This document shows positions 23,911 to 31,970 of a stretch of 40,326 nucleotides of DNA, piece by piece. Location of the stretch: contig CAPQSW010000031.1 of the NCBI GenBank assembly GCA_948688495.1, forward strand, positions 1-40,326. The letters run 5' to 3'. The translations under genes were made by a program, and so were the position numbers. The stretch comes from an uncultured Lachnospiraceae bacterium. Its GTDB lineage: Bacteria > Bacillota > Clostridia > Lachnospirales > Lachnospiraceae. Within the stretch, counting starts at the first letter, position 1, and the number at the start of each line of letters is the position of its first letter. The notes below the pieces were generated by a model, which worked only from the letters and a program-made list of their open reading frames with translations, ran no database searches and was not told the origin of the DNA.

Positions 23911-25398
23911 TTAGTTTAACATTCTACTGTAAACAGCCACCTCCCTGACCTCGTTCTCCTCCACCACTCTTAACAGGAAATGAGGTTCCCCATAGCCGTG
24001 TTTACGCAGCATTTTCTGATTCTCCTTATCTGCACCGTACGCTTTATGAATCAGTACTTTACAACTTTGCATGCAATCCGCATCCAATATGTGTTCCAGA
24101 TCTTCTTCATGCATATCCTTCAAAAGAAAAGCAAGTTCCACTTTTCCCTCCATCTGTCCAAGATTCCTGACAATTTGAAGATGTCTAACTTGAATAAGCT
24201 GCTGAATATCATTAATTTTATCTATTATTTCTTCATTCGTTTCGAGTACAATCGCCTGTTTCACTCCCATCCGAAGAAAATTATCTGCAAAATATCCCTC
24301 ATATTCACTAATTTCCAATATACAGTTTATCGTCTTGGCCTTTAAACTTAAATATTTAAAGGTCTTACATAAAATATCCACACATATGTCATCTTGGGTG
24401 ATCTTCTCATATCTAAACAACGGATGTGGTAAATGATAGGCATAATGCCTATCCCTTTTACATGACTTTTCACAAACTGTTTTGCAGCCTGGCTCATTGA
24501 GCCACAATTTATAATCTTCTCTCTGCATACGAACTGGTATCCATCTGCAGCCCTTATCAATGAGAAAGCAGATTCTGTTATGTCCATCCAGCACATTAAA
24601 ATATGCCCTCTCATTCCATTTCACCTCTATAGGCGCATATTTAAAATACTCTTGGTTTTCCTTCCATTCTTTTTCCAGCATCAGGTATGTGTTAAATCTT
24701 CTCTGCAAAAAATCTCCTACGCTCTCTGAATGTCCATCTTCCGGCATATATACCTGAATAAAGCTATCCGCCTTTCCTGTCTTCCCTTGAAAAAACTCAT
24801 AACCCTCTGCTAAAATTCGAAAAGAGGCTGCCGGAATATCCGCATTACCACCCGGCCAGTTCTTATCTGTATAGAGCAGTTCGATCGGACACCATCCCAC
24901 TATGTATTCACTGTTACTGCGTATAATGCAATCCAAATAAGGCGGTCTTAATAAAGAGGAGTAACAGGGTATCTCCCTAACTTTATCCAAATCATGCTCA
25001 CAAAAATATGTATAAATCTTCAACATGCGCATACGCGGTTCGGATAAATATTCATCCTTCATGGGCAAAAAAATAGTCTTATTGACCCCCAATGAATAAA
25101 GATATTGTGCAACCTCCTGATGTACATAAGCATTATGGATGCATACCACAACAATGATATCCGTTCCTAATTTCTTCACTCCATCCTGCGGCGTATACAT
25201 CGGAATATCAATGTCTTCTATTGAAATAGAAGCAGCATTTTTATCAAAGAACGCCAAAACTTGATAATGATTGCAAAGATAACGATATCTTTCTTTGCCG
25301 AGGGCACCTCCTCCATAAATCACCATTTTATCTTTTTCTGAAATTGTGTAATATCCATCCATTTGTTTTCCCATATGTCTATATAAGCCTGCCTGCAT
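23911..25398 (-). CDS. Unknown three-part protein, paralogous to the downstream gene product
   Basis: The frame encodes up to 495 residues. The module begins DKMVIYGGGALGKERYRY (about 23-40). The ParB-like part is clearer than in its paralogue: NERAYFNVLDGHNRICFLID (262-281) then WIPVRMQREDY. From about residue 357 a methyltransferase-like Rossmann fold follows (INCILEISEYEGYFADNFL, then AIVLETNEE), with the acidic end of strand 2 preserved. The start is uncertain: ATGs at 25398, 25374 and 25362 all lack a strong ribosome binding site; the first overlaps the upstream SDR gene by 20 bases, the second lies 4 bases after its stop. Two paralogues in tandem suggest related substrates. Not recognised as a named family. 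Confidence 0.7.
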   Translation of the reverse strand: MQAGLYRHMGKQMDGYYTISEKDKMVIYGGGALGKERYRYLCNHYQVLAFFDKNAASISIEDIDIPMYTPQDGVKKLGTDIIVVVCIHNAYVHQEVAQYLYSLGVNKTIFLPMKDEYLSEPRMRMLKIYTYFCEHDLDKVREIPCYSSLLRPPYLDCIIRSNSEYIVGWCPIELLYTDKNWPGGNADIPAASFRILAEGYEFFQGKTGKADSFIQVYMPEDGHSESVGDFLQRRFNTYLMLEKEWKENQEYFKYAPIEVKWNERAYFNVLDGHNRICFLIDKGCRWIPVRMQREDYKLWLNEPGCKTVCEKSCKRDRHYAYHLPHPLFRYEKITQDDICVDILCKTFKYLSLKAKTINCILEISEYEGYFADNFLRMGVKQAIVLETNEEIIDKINDIQQLIQVRHLQIVRNLGQMEGKVELAFLLKDMHEEDLEHILDADCMQSCKVLIHKAYGADKENQKMLRKHGYGEPHFLLRVVEENEVREVAVYSRMLN

Positions 25399-26254
25399 CT
25401 ATTTCGTCTATATGCGCTTTATAGTATTCGCATAAATCTTCTATTGTCGGTCTCCATTCTGAAAACCTGATATCCCCGATCTCATCCAGGATTCGCTGAT
25501 TACAGCCTGTATACTCCTTTTTTAGTCCTTCCTTCGCCACTGCAATGTCACAATCTATGCCTAATGTTTCTCTTACAATAGAGGCAAGCGAATATAAGTC
25601 GATCTTTGTTCCACGGCAGATATTATAGTGTCTGTAATGCGGTTCATTTTCAACAAACCAGATCATAATGTCCGCCAGATCTTCGATCCATAAGTAATCG
25701 AAATATACGTTTTGGGATATTGTAATCGGCATACCCTTTAGGCCTCTGCATATGGCATTAGAAATAAATCTCCGTGACCACTCTTCGTATTTTCCGTACA
25801 CACCAAATAGACGAAGGTCATAAATGTTACCATCTTTCTGACATGTTTTAGACATAATATACTTGGAGAATCCGTAAGGATCTTTCGGTATATACGTCCC
25901 AAAATAATCTTCTGTCATATCAGGAATATAATACTCCGCACTATATTCTGCCCCCGAGCCAAAATAATACATCTTTCCATAGTAATCCTTACAGCGCTCC
26001 AAGTTGAAAAACATACGCAGATTATCATCCAGAACGTTATAATCCGTTGTTTCTGCTTTAACCACATCATTTCTGTTTGCACAGTGAATGATATTATCAA
26101 AATTCTTACCCTTTAGATAATTTTCCACCCGTACGCCATCCAGCAAATCCAGCTCTTCATGTCCAGGTGCATAAAGCTCATACTTATCTTCCAATAACTC
26201 CTTTAAATTTTTACCAATAAATCCCGTAGCTCCTGTGATTAGTATTTTCTTCAT
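25379..26254 (-). CDS. NAD-dependent epimerase/dehydratase, possible CDP-4-ketohexose reductase
   Basis: The 291-residue extended SDR opens KKILITGATGFIGKNLKEL and has the catalytic pair DPYGFSKYIM with FGSGAEY upstream. Its length is close to that of RfbJ/RfbS-type reductases that turn CDP-3,6-dideoxy-4-keto-glucose into abequose or paratose, and it shares an array with rfbF, rfbG and rfbH, which make that substrate. That assignment is contextual; an epimerase on another sugar is equally compatible with the motifs. TTAGGAAAAT precedes the ATG. It starts 6 bases after the nucleotidyltransferase gene. Confidence 0.82.
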   Translation of the reverse strand: MKKILITGATGFIGKNLKELLEDKYELYAPGHEELDLLDGVRVENYLKGKNFDNIIHCANRNDVVKAETTDYNVLDDNLRMFFNLERCKDYYGKMYYFGSGAEYSAEYYIPDMTEDYFGTYIPKDPYGFSKYIMSKTCQKDGNIYDLRLFGVYGKYEEWSRRFISNAICRGLKGMPITISQNVYFDYLWIEDLADIMIWFVENEPHYRHYNICRGTKIDLYSLASIVRETLGIDCDIAVAKEGLKKEYTGCNQRILDEIGDIRFSEWRPTIEDLCEYYKAHIDEIDAGRLI

Positions 26255-26260
26255 ATTTTC

Positions 26261-27166
26261 CTAACCGTTTACACCTCTCACTTTTGTTTCCTCTTTCACA
26301 GAATAGCGTACAATCTCATAAATCTCTTCTATTGCTGTATTAATACGCTCCTCGGTTATTCTCTGCGGAGCGACAAACTCCGCCGCATTACACATCTCGC
26401 CAATAAAAGCGTCTACTTCAGCATCACGGGCAATAATTCCTACATAATGGGACTCCGGCAATGTTCTACCCTCATCTTTACCATCATACAGATATTCCGC
26501 TGACAATCGTTTGGACAGGTCAATCATGTTCAATATCTTATTTTTTAAAGATGCAGGGGCAATACTCATCACTAAAGATTTCATATATACTGGTGGAAAA
26601 GTATTCCGCTCTGCAGCCCATTTAATACTAAGCGCCGCGTAGATTGCATAAAGATAATCTTTGATAATAATTTTGTCACCTGCCGTAAGATATTCCTTTA
26701 TCTGATCCACATGATAAGGGATAAATTTCTCCCTTCTGAACACAGAGTTTATAATGGGAACTACTTTCATCTGAAGTCCATATGGATCCCATGTATAGGG
26801 AGACTGCATTGTCCATCCAACTATATTGTACAAGCCACAGGATTCTTTGCCATCAAATGCCGGCATTTGCAAAAACTGCATAAAAGAGGTAAGTTCCCAG
26901 AGCGGAATAAATTCATAGGGTAAATTATCAAAGTAAACCCTGTGTTTTAAATCCGCTTCCTTTTCGTGGAAAGGTATATGGATTTGTTGGGGATTATCAC
27001 GGTTTACATACAAAAACCTTGTATCATAATCACTATCCTCATACTGTAATCCCTTGGAAATCCCCCCTACTAAGGCCCCATAAAGCAAAATGAAATTTTT
27101 TTCTTCCGCAAATTGCATTGCATCATGTAAAAACTTGTCTTGAAACTTTTCACCGCCAAACAGCAT
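26261..27166 (-). CDS. RlaP-like predicted nucleotidyltransferase (DNA polymerase beta fold)
   Basis: The 301-residue protein shows FILLYGALVGGISKGLQYED directly followed by SDYDTRFLYV: a Gly-rich loop and then D-x-D, the metal-binding pattern of the polymerase-beta nucleotidyltransferase superfamily, most like the YcgL/RlaP group. The C-terminal half is helical, with YLYAIYAALSIKWAAER as in that group. RlaP-type proteins have been proposed in RNA repair, but here the gene is deep inside a glycan array, so transfer of a nucleotide or phospho-group to a sugar is possible. The frame extends to a TTG at 27187; AGGGGAG before the ATG at 27164-27166 decides the shorter start. Confidence 0.72.
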   Translation of the reverse strand: MLFGGEKFQDKFLHDAMQFAEEKNFILLYGALVGGISKGLQYEDSDYDTRFLYVNRDNPQQIHIPFHEKEADLKHRVYFDNLPYEFIPLWELTSFMQFLQMPAFDGKESCGLYNIVGWTMQSPYTWDPYGLQMKVVPIINSVFRREKFIPYHVDQIKEYLTAGDKIIIKDYLYAIYAALSIKWAAERNTFPPVYMKSLVMSIAPASLKNKILNMIDLSKRLSAEYLYDGKDEGRTLPESHYVGIIARDAEVDAFIGEMCNAAEFVAPQRITEERINTAIEEIYEIVRYSVKEETKVRGVNG

Positions 27167-27203
27167 ATGCTCCCCTGCCTGTCTCAATCATGTATTGTTG
27201 TCT

Positions 27204-28478
27204 TTAAAAAGAAGCCGAAATAAAATAATCAAAATCTATACCTTCCTGTTTTCCATCCTCTATCAATGCCTCTTTCGCCATCTCCCGGCCCGGTTGTGTA
27301 GTCACCCAGATATAGTCACATTTCTGAAATACGTCATGCCCGGGACTAAAAACTGGAACATTCATACATCTGCCCTTTACATATGGATCAATAAATGCCT
27401 GTATTGTACTTTGCGGGCATATTTCCTGCATCAATTTATATACCAGCTTACCATGAACTCCGCAGCCCCATATACCATATGTAAATCCATTTTGAGAGCC
27501 ATGTTTTTTTTGTAATTCCATTACCTTTTTACGCAGCTCCCGGTTCATCTTTTCTTTGTGACGGTCTTCCAGATAGGAACTCAGATCAGTTAAGTCCTTA
27601 TATGTGTTGCTCAGTCGTTCTAATCCACTCTGGAATGCTTTTATAAATTTCTGTTGAAATACAGAAACATCAACTACCTGCGGATTCCAATTAATACTGT
27701 TAAAATCCGATGGATAGTATAATGGAATAAATTTATCCAGCCAGCTAAATCTGTAATCAAAATTTTGCGAGACCGCTATAACCGGTATTCCCATCGCCAG
27801 ACACGGCACGATAGCATGCAGTCTCGAAGACACTACCAGTGCAGCTTCCTCACAGTATTCCTTATATTGTTCTATCGCAATGTTATTAATGCGCCTTACT
27901 TCCTCCTCGTCCACCGGCAGCTTCTCATAATCATACGCATGCGTTTTTCTTACAATACGTCCTTCCCATTCAATCGGTATATAGTTCTCCAATGCTGGCG
28001 GTGTATCAACCAAATATATTTTTTTCTGATTAGGGTTCTCTTTCCTCTTTGGCAAAGTCAAAGTGACACAACCTGATAGATATGCCTGTACACCCTTTTT
28101 CCTAAGCAGCTCCATTGTCTCCTCATCCCGGCATCCAATCGGCTGGTACATTCTCATCTCTGATAAAATATCCTCACACTCCGGCTCATTCATCGCCGTG
28201 CTGATATAAAACGGAATTACCTTCCTGCTTATAGGAAAAATATCGTATCTTTTATAATTAGTGATGGCCTGTGCCATCGGTACGATCACATACTCCCCGT
28301 CATAATTCTTTAACCCGGTATAATTCAAATCAATTATGTCTTCTTTTGGTATTCCCAGCATCCTATATAAATGGTCTATTGCATAAGCCTGCGCATTATC
28401 GCCTATATTTGCTACAACATTGCTCTGCTTATCAAGTGAAATGTCATCATACCATGACACAAATCTTCCATATTTCAT
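27204..28478 (-). CDS. Polysaccharide pyruvyl transferase family protein with C-terminal Rossmann-like module
   Basis: The 424-residue protein opens MKYGRFVSWYDDISLDKQSN and carries features of the pyruvyl transferase family (CsaB/WcaK): NIGDNAQAYAIDHLYRML near the N-terminus, YQPIGCRDEETMELLRKKG, and the donor-side segment VVSSRLHAIVPCLAMGIPVI. It would add a pyruvate ketal from phosphoenolpyruvate to a sugar, giving the glycan an acidic group. From about residue 332, TYGIWGCGVHGKLVYKLM starts the recurring module, here at the C-terminus. The frame is open to 28529, but GGGGGAAAA directly before the ATG at 28476-28478 fixes the start and removes the overlap with the SDR gene. Confidence 0.86.
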   Translation of the reverse strand: MKYGRFVSWYDDISLDKQSNVVANIGDNAQAYAIDHLYRMLGIPKEDIIDLNYTGLKNYDGEYVIVPMAQAITNYKRYDIFPISRKVIPFYISTAMNEPECEDILSEMRMYQPIGCRDEETMELLRKKGVQAYLSGCVTLTLPKRKENPNQKKIYLVDTPPALENYIPIEWEGRIVRKTHAYDYEKLPVDEEEVRRINNIAIEQYKEYCEEAALVVSSRLHAIVPCLAMGIPVIAVSQNFDYRFSWLDKFIPLYYPSDFNSINWNPQVVDVSVFQQKFIKAFQSGLERLSNTYKDLTDLSSYLEDRHKEKMNRELRKKVMELQKKHGSQNGFTYGIWGCGVHGKLVYKLMQEICPQSTIQAFIDPYVKGRCMNVPVFSPGHDVFQKCDYIWVTTQPGREMAKEALIEDGKQEGIDFDYFISASF

Positions 28479-28503
28479 TTTTCCCCCTATCCGGCAATCA
28501 GAA

Positions 28504-29337
28504 TTACCAGCATGTACGGCCGCCATCAACTACAACTGTCGATCCTGTCATATAAGAGCTGGCATCAGACAACATATATAAAATAGTTCCCTTATATTCT
28601 TCCTGATCTGCCATACGTCCCATCGGCACTAAATTAGTTAGCTTTGCCAAAAACTCATCATTTTGTCCGTTAAATACACCTGCCGGACACAGCGCGTTAC
28701 TTCTGACCCCTTTTTCCATCCAATAAGTTGCCAGATATTTCGTCAATCCCAACAATCCATGTTTAATGACAGAATACGTTACCGGCTTTACATTTTGTTC
28801 TTCTTCCAACAACCCCTCTTTGCGATATATCCTCTGGTCTGGCGCAATAATTCCAAGATCTGAAGAAATATTGAGGATTACACCCTTGCCCTGCCTCGCC
28901 ATACACCCGCCGAATACCTGTGCGCAAATCATGGCTCCTGTTAATCCCACTGCTATATCATCCATCCACATAGCAAGAGGGAAATTTTCAAAGCGAATAT
29001 TTTTCATGTTATCGGCATTTCCTTCTACCTTTGGATTATTTGCCGCATTGTTGATCAATCCGTCAATATGGCCATATCTATGCAGTAGATCCTGACTAAT
29101 CTGTTCTACAGCCTCTCTCTGCGTAATATCAGCTACATAAGTCTCGATCTTCCCCTCCGGACACCCCTCACATATATCGTTTCGGGCCGCTGTCAACGCC
29201 TTTTCTGATATATCCAGCAAAACAGGAATGCCGCCTCCATCCAGTACCGCCTGCGCATGATTTCTACCGAGAAGACCTGCCCCGCCAGTAATAACAATAA
29301 CTCTTCCATTAATTCTGTATTTATCCAGTGTGTTCAT
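28504..29337 (-). CDS. Classical SDR oxidoreductase
   Basis: The 277-residue protein has the classical SDR layout: VIVITGGAGLLGRNHAQ (cofactor), NNAANNP after INGL-type strand 4, ISSDLG with the catalytic Ser, and the pair YSVIKHGLLGL, ending MTGSTVVVDGG. It is an NAD(P)-dependent dehydrogenase or reductase. It follows directly after another SDR gene with no bases between them. Such SDRs accompany NeuB-type synthases in several flagellin and capsule glycan clusters (PtmA-like), which is suggestive only. AAAGGAG precedes the ATG. Confidence 0.88.
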   Translation of the reverse strand: MNTLDKYRINGRVIVITGGAGLLGRNHAQAVLDGGGIPVLLDISEKALTAARNDICEGCPEGKIETYVADITQREAVEQISQDLLHRYGHIDGLINNAANNPKVEGNADNMKNIRFENFPLAMWMDDIAVGLTGAMICAQVFGGCMARQGKGVILNISSDLGIIAPDQRIYRKEGLLEEEQNVKPVTYSVIKHGLLGLTKYLATYWMEKGVRSNALCPAGVFNGQNDEFLAKLTNLVPMGRMADQEEYKGTILYMLSDASSYMTGSTVVVDGGRTCW

Positions 29338-30114
29338 CTATATACTCCTTTTTTGTCCTCCATCTACAACAAGTGCAGCCCCTGTAGTAAACGATGAGCG
29401 GGCCGATGCCAGAAAAACTACCGCATCCGCAATTTCCTCTGGTCTGCCAAATCTGCACATGGGCACATTTTCCTTGACATAACGCTTTGTACCCTCTGGA
29501 TCTGCCTTCTGCAATTCCTCCCAGCGTCCGCCCTCAAAAAAAACATTACCTGGAACAACGCAGTTAACACGAATTTTCTTATGTGCATAGTCCTCTGCCA
29601 TATACCCGCAAAGAGCCAACACAGCCCTCTTAGCTGCCGCGTAGGCATATGGCGCATTTGCACGTTCATATGCCACAACAGAAGATATCAGCACGATATT
29701 CGCCTCATCACCTTTTTCCAATAAAGGAGTAAACTCCCGGATTAAGTCTATGGAAGCATACAAATTACATCTCATCATATGTTCCCACTCCATCAAATCC
29801 AGTCTTTCATCTGAAACAGCCTTCCCAGTTCCCAAACAGGGAACTAAAATATCGAGATGCCCCCAGATATCGTGAACGTACTTTTGACAGGCTTTTATTT
29901 TTCCCAGTTCTGTCATGTCTCCTGTAAACGCAAATACTCTATCCTCCCCAAATTGCCTGATGAGACGATTTTTTTCTCTGGTAATCTTTTCCTCATCCCT
30001 GCCATTAATCAGTATGCGGGCCCCTTCCCGAAGAAATGTCTCCGCTATCCTATTCCCTATTCCTAATGTCGATCCAGTAACCAGAACCGTTTTATTCTTG
30101 AGATTTAAATCCAT
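29338..30114 (-). CDS. Classical SDR oxidoreductase (FabG-like)
   Basis: The 258-residue protein opens MDLNLKNKTVLVTGSTLGIG and shows VLISSVVAYERANAPYAYAA, with the catalytic Tyr and Lys in YAAAKRAVLAL, and ends FTTGAALVVDGG. It is a second NAD(P)-dependent SDR, distinct from its neighbour (different cofactor-site residues STLGIG versus GAGLLG), so the two probably reduce or oxidise different positions. The frame can begin at a GTG at 30129 overlapping the upstream stop, but GGTGA six or seven bases before the ATG at 30112-30114 favours the shorter form. Substrate not predictable. Confidence 0.87.
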   Translation of the reverse strand: MDLNLKNKTVLVTGSTLGIGNRIAETFLREGARILINGRDEEKITREKNRLIRQFGEDRVFAFTGDMTELGKIKACQKYVHDIWGHLDILVPCLGTGKAVSDERLDLMEWEHMMRCNLYASIDLIREFTPLLEKGDEANIVLISSVVAYERANAPYAYAAAKRAVLALCGYMAEDYAHKKIRVNCVVPGNVFFEGGRWEELQKADPEGTKRYVKENVPMCRFGRPEEIADAVVFLASARSSFTTGAALVVDGGQKRSI

Positions 30115-30125
30115 AATTTTCACCG

Positions 30126-30980
30126 TCACAAGCCATAATCTGCAACATATTTTTTTAGAAAAGTCATTTGCGACACTATATTTTGTTTCTCTTTTCCTTC
30201 TTCCCCTCGAGCCGCCTGAAGAATAAATGTTCCCTGGTATCCAATCTTTTGCAGGCCTTGAAATAATCTGTCAAAATCTGCACTCCCTGTTCCTAGCGCG
30301 ACGGTCGTGCCCTGATATACCCTGTCTTTAATATGAATATTAAAAATTTTGCCTCCAAGACTGACAACTTCTTCGTACAAATCGTAGCCAATTCCGGAAC
30401 TATTTCCACTATCGTAATTGGCTCCAATTCTGTCACTATGAAACGTCTCTATATACTCAATAAACTCTCCCGGGCCAAGATCTGTTTCCAATCCAAACTT
30501 GATCTCTGGGTATATCTTCAAAGCTTCTTTCTCAATTTCCAGCAAAAAATCACGAAACAGATCCCTTTCCTGATCCGACTTCAACGAGGAATGATCTACC
30601 AGCGGAATTTCTATCAGTGGAATCCCTGCCTGCTTCATCGAACGTATAACATGTAACAGAACGTCTTTGTTTTCCTCCCTTACTTTGGTTACTTTCTGCT
30701 GCGTCTCCTTATAAAAAGGAACCCGCATAAAATAATCAAAACAGACCGCATTCACTTTCACGCCTGTCTTCTCCATTATGCATATCAGTTCTTTTACACC
30801 CTCTATACTCCACAATGGATTTTTTTCGTATTCTTCTTGGTCAAAAATGAATTCTATCTCCTGCAGGCCAATCTCTGATGCGGCATAAAACTCTTCTCTC
30901 CAGTTCTCAAATGGGAAAAACTGAATACCTCTCCCCTTCGGAGGAGTCAAGCGCCCCTGCATAATTCCATAATTTCTCAT
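30126..30980 (-). CDS. Sugar phosphate isomerase/epimerase-like TIM-barrel protein
   Basis: The 284-residue protein belongs to the AP-endonuclease-2/xylose-isomerase-like TIM barrel superfamily. Metal-ligand candidates are the Glu in GLQEIEFIFDQ, the Glu in KFGLETDLGPG, the Asp in IGANYDSGNSSG, the His in IFNIHIKDRVYQG and the final Gln/Glu region YQGTFILQAARGEE. Family members isomerise, epimerise or dehydrate sugars and sugar acids with a bound divalent metal. It is 3 bases from the aminotransferase gene and its stop overlaps the alternative start of the SDR gene, so it belongs to this subpathway. GAGGAAATAGGG precedes the ATG. Confidence 0.83.
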   Translation of the reverse strand: MRNYGIMQGRLTPPKGRGIQFFPFENWREEFYAASEIGLQEIEFIFDQEEYEKNPLWSIEGVKELICIMEKTGVKVNAVCFDYFMRVPFYKETQQKVTKVREENKDVLLHVIRSMKQAGIPLIEIPLVDHSSLKSDQERDLFRDFLLEIEKEALKIYPEIKFGLETDLGPGEFIEYIETFHSDRIGANYDSGNSSGIGYDLYEEVVSLGGKIFNIHIKDRVYQGTTVALGTGSADFDRLFQGLQKIGYQGTFILQAARGEEGKEKQNIVSQMTFLKKYVADYGL

Positions 30981-30983
30981 TCC

Positions 30984-31961
30984 CTATTTCCTCTTAAATG
31001 CATACGGAGTCGGAGCTTCGCTGCTCTTTCCCGCCGCATCATTTCCCCAGCCTTTTATCTGCCCGATAATATCCACTCCCACATTATCACTCCATTTTTT
31101 CAACAGTTTGGAAGTAATTTCCCCCATTTTTCCTGTCCCAATCCTGTCTCCCGCAAGGCTGGTTACCGGCAAAATGCAAAAAGGCGTTCCTGTCATAAAT
31201 GCTTCGTCTGCATTTACCACATCATAAACATCAATGTTTTTCTCTCTGTACTCCATTCCCATCTGCCCACATAATTCAAAAACATATTCCCGGCTGATCC
31301 CTCTCAGTATGTTGCGGGGTTCGGGTGTAATTACGACTCCATCTTTTACAATAAAAAAATTATCCCCTGTGCCTTCTGCCACAAAATTATCTGTATCCAG
31401 CAATAAGGCCCAATTATTATCACCCTCATACCCAGATACCTGAATATTAGCCATCAGATAATGAATGCGGCTCCGATTTTTAACTTTCGGATCAATTAAA
31501 GATGCCGGTATCGCCCTTTGCGAAGGTATGATCGCATTAATTCCTTTATCAAACAGCGTCCCCATCGATGCAACCGTCCATCTTAAGGGAAAGTCCGCAA
31601 TAATAATATTAAGACCTTTCCTTGTTCCGACAACATCTTCGTATAACCCAAGCAGTCCCCTCGTCACATCTATCATAATCCGATGCTCATCGTCCGCCTC
31701 GAAAAAGGGCTCGTTTATCTCTATTGTTTTGTTAACCGCTTCCACCATCTCTTCTTTGGACATTTGTTCTTCCAGTCCTATTTGAAGATATTTCGCAGAA
31801 GCATATAGTCTGTCAATATGCTCTCTCAGTTTAAACTGCTCCTTATTAAAAGAGCGGGTCATCTCAAAGATCATGTCACCAAACATGAGCGCAGAATCAT
31901 AAATACTGATCTTCGCATCTGCTTCATCAACAAATTCTCCATTATAATAAACTTTTCTCAT
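30984..31961 (-). CDS. Class IV PLP-dependent aminotransferase
   Basis: The 325-residue protein is of the branched-chain aminotransferase/D-alanine transaminase/aminodeoxychorismate lyase fold: YYNGEFVDEADAKISIYDSA at the N-terminus, a Lys in DPKVKNRSRIHYLMANIQV that fits the PLP Schiff base, VAEGTGDNFFIVKDG, and GISREYVFELC. It transfers an amino group to a keto acid. In a glycan cluster, and next to a ThDP enzyme of the acetolactate synthase type, it may aminate an unusual keto acid later attached to sugar, or simply supply an amino acid. AGGAGGAAGTT precedes the ATG. It lies 9 bases after the ThDP enzyme gene. Confidence 0.85.
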   Translation of the reverse strand: MRKVYYNGEFVDEADAKISIYDSALMFGDMIFEMTRSFNKEQFKLREHIDRLYASAKYLQIGLEEQMSKEEMVEAVNKTIEINEPFFEADDEHRIMIDVTRGLLGLYEDVVGTRKGLNIIIADFPLRWTVASMGTLFDKGINAIIPSQRAIPASLIDPKVKNRSRIHYLMANIQVSGYEGDNNWALLLDTDNFVAEGTGDNFFIVKDGVVITPEPRNILRGISREYVFELCGQMGMEYREKNIDVYDVVNADEAFMTGTPFCILPVTSLAGDRIGTGKMGEITSKLLKKWSDNVGVDIIGQIKGWGNDAAGKSSEAPTPYAFKRK

Positions 31962-31970
31962 AACTTCCTC

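Noticed and set aside
27062..27067. C6 (coding G6) in the RlaP-like gene as another poly-G switch
   Set aside because: Six bases are too short for efficient slippage, the flank TAAAACCG is absent, and the codons fall in a conserved Gly-Gly pair.
27504..27511. T8 tract inside the pyruvyl transferase gene as a third phase-variation site
   Set aside because: Runs of eight A/T also occur at 14831-14838 and 29536-29543 and are expected by chance in AT-rich DNA; none is next to a built-in stop or splits a gene.
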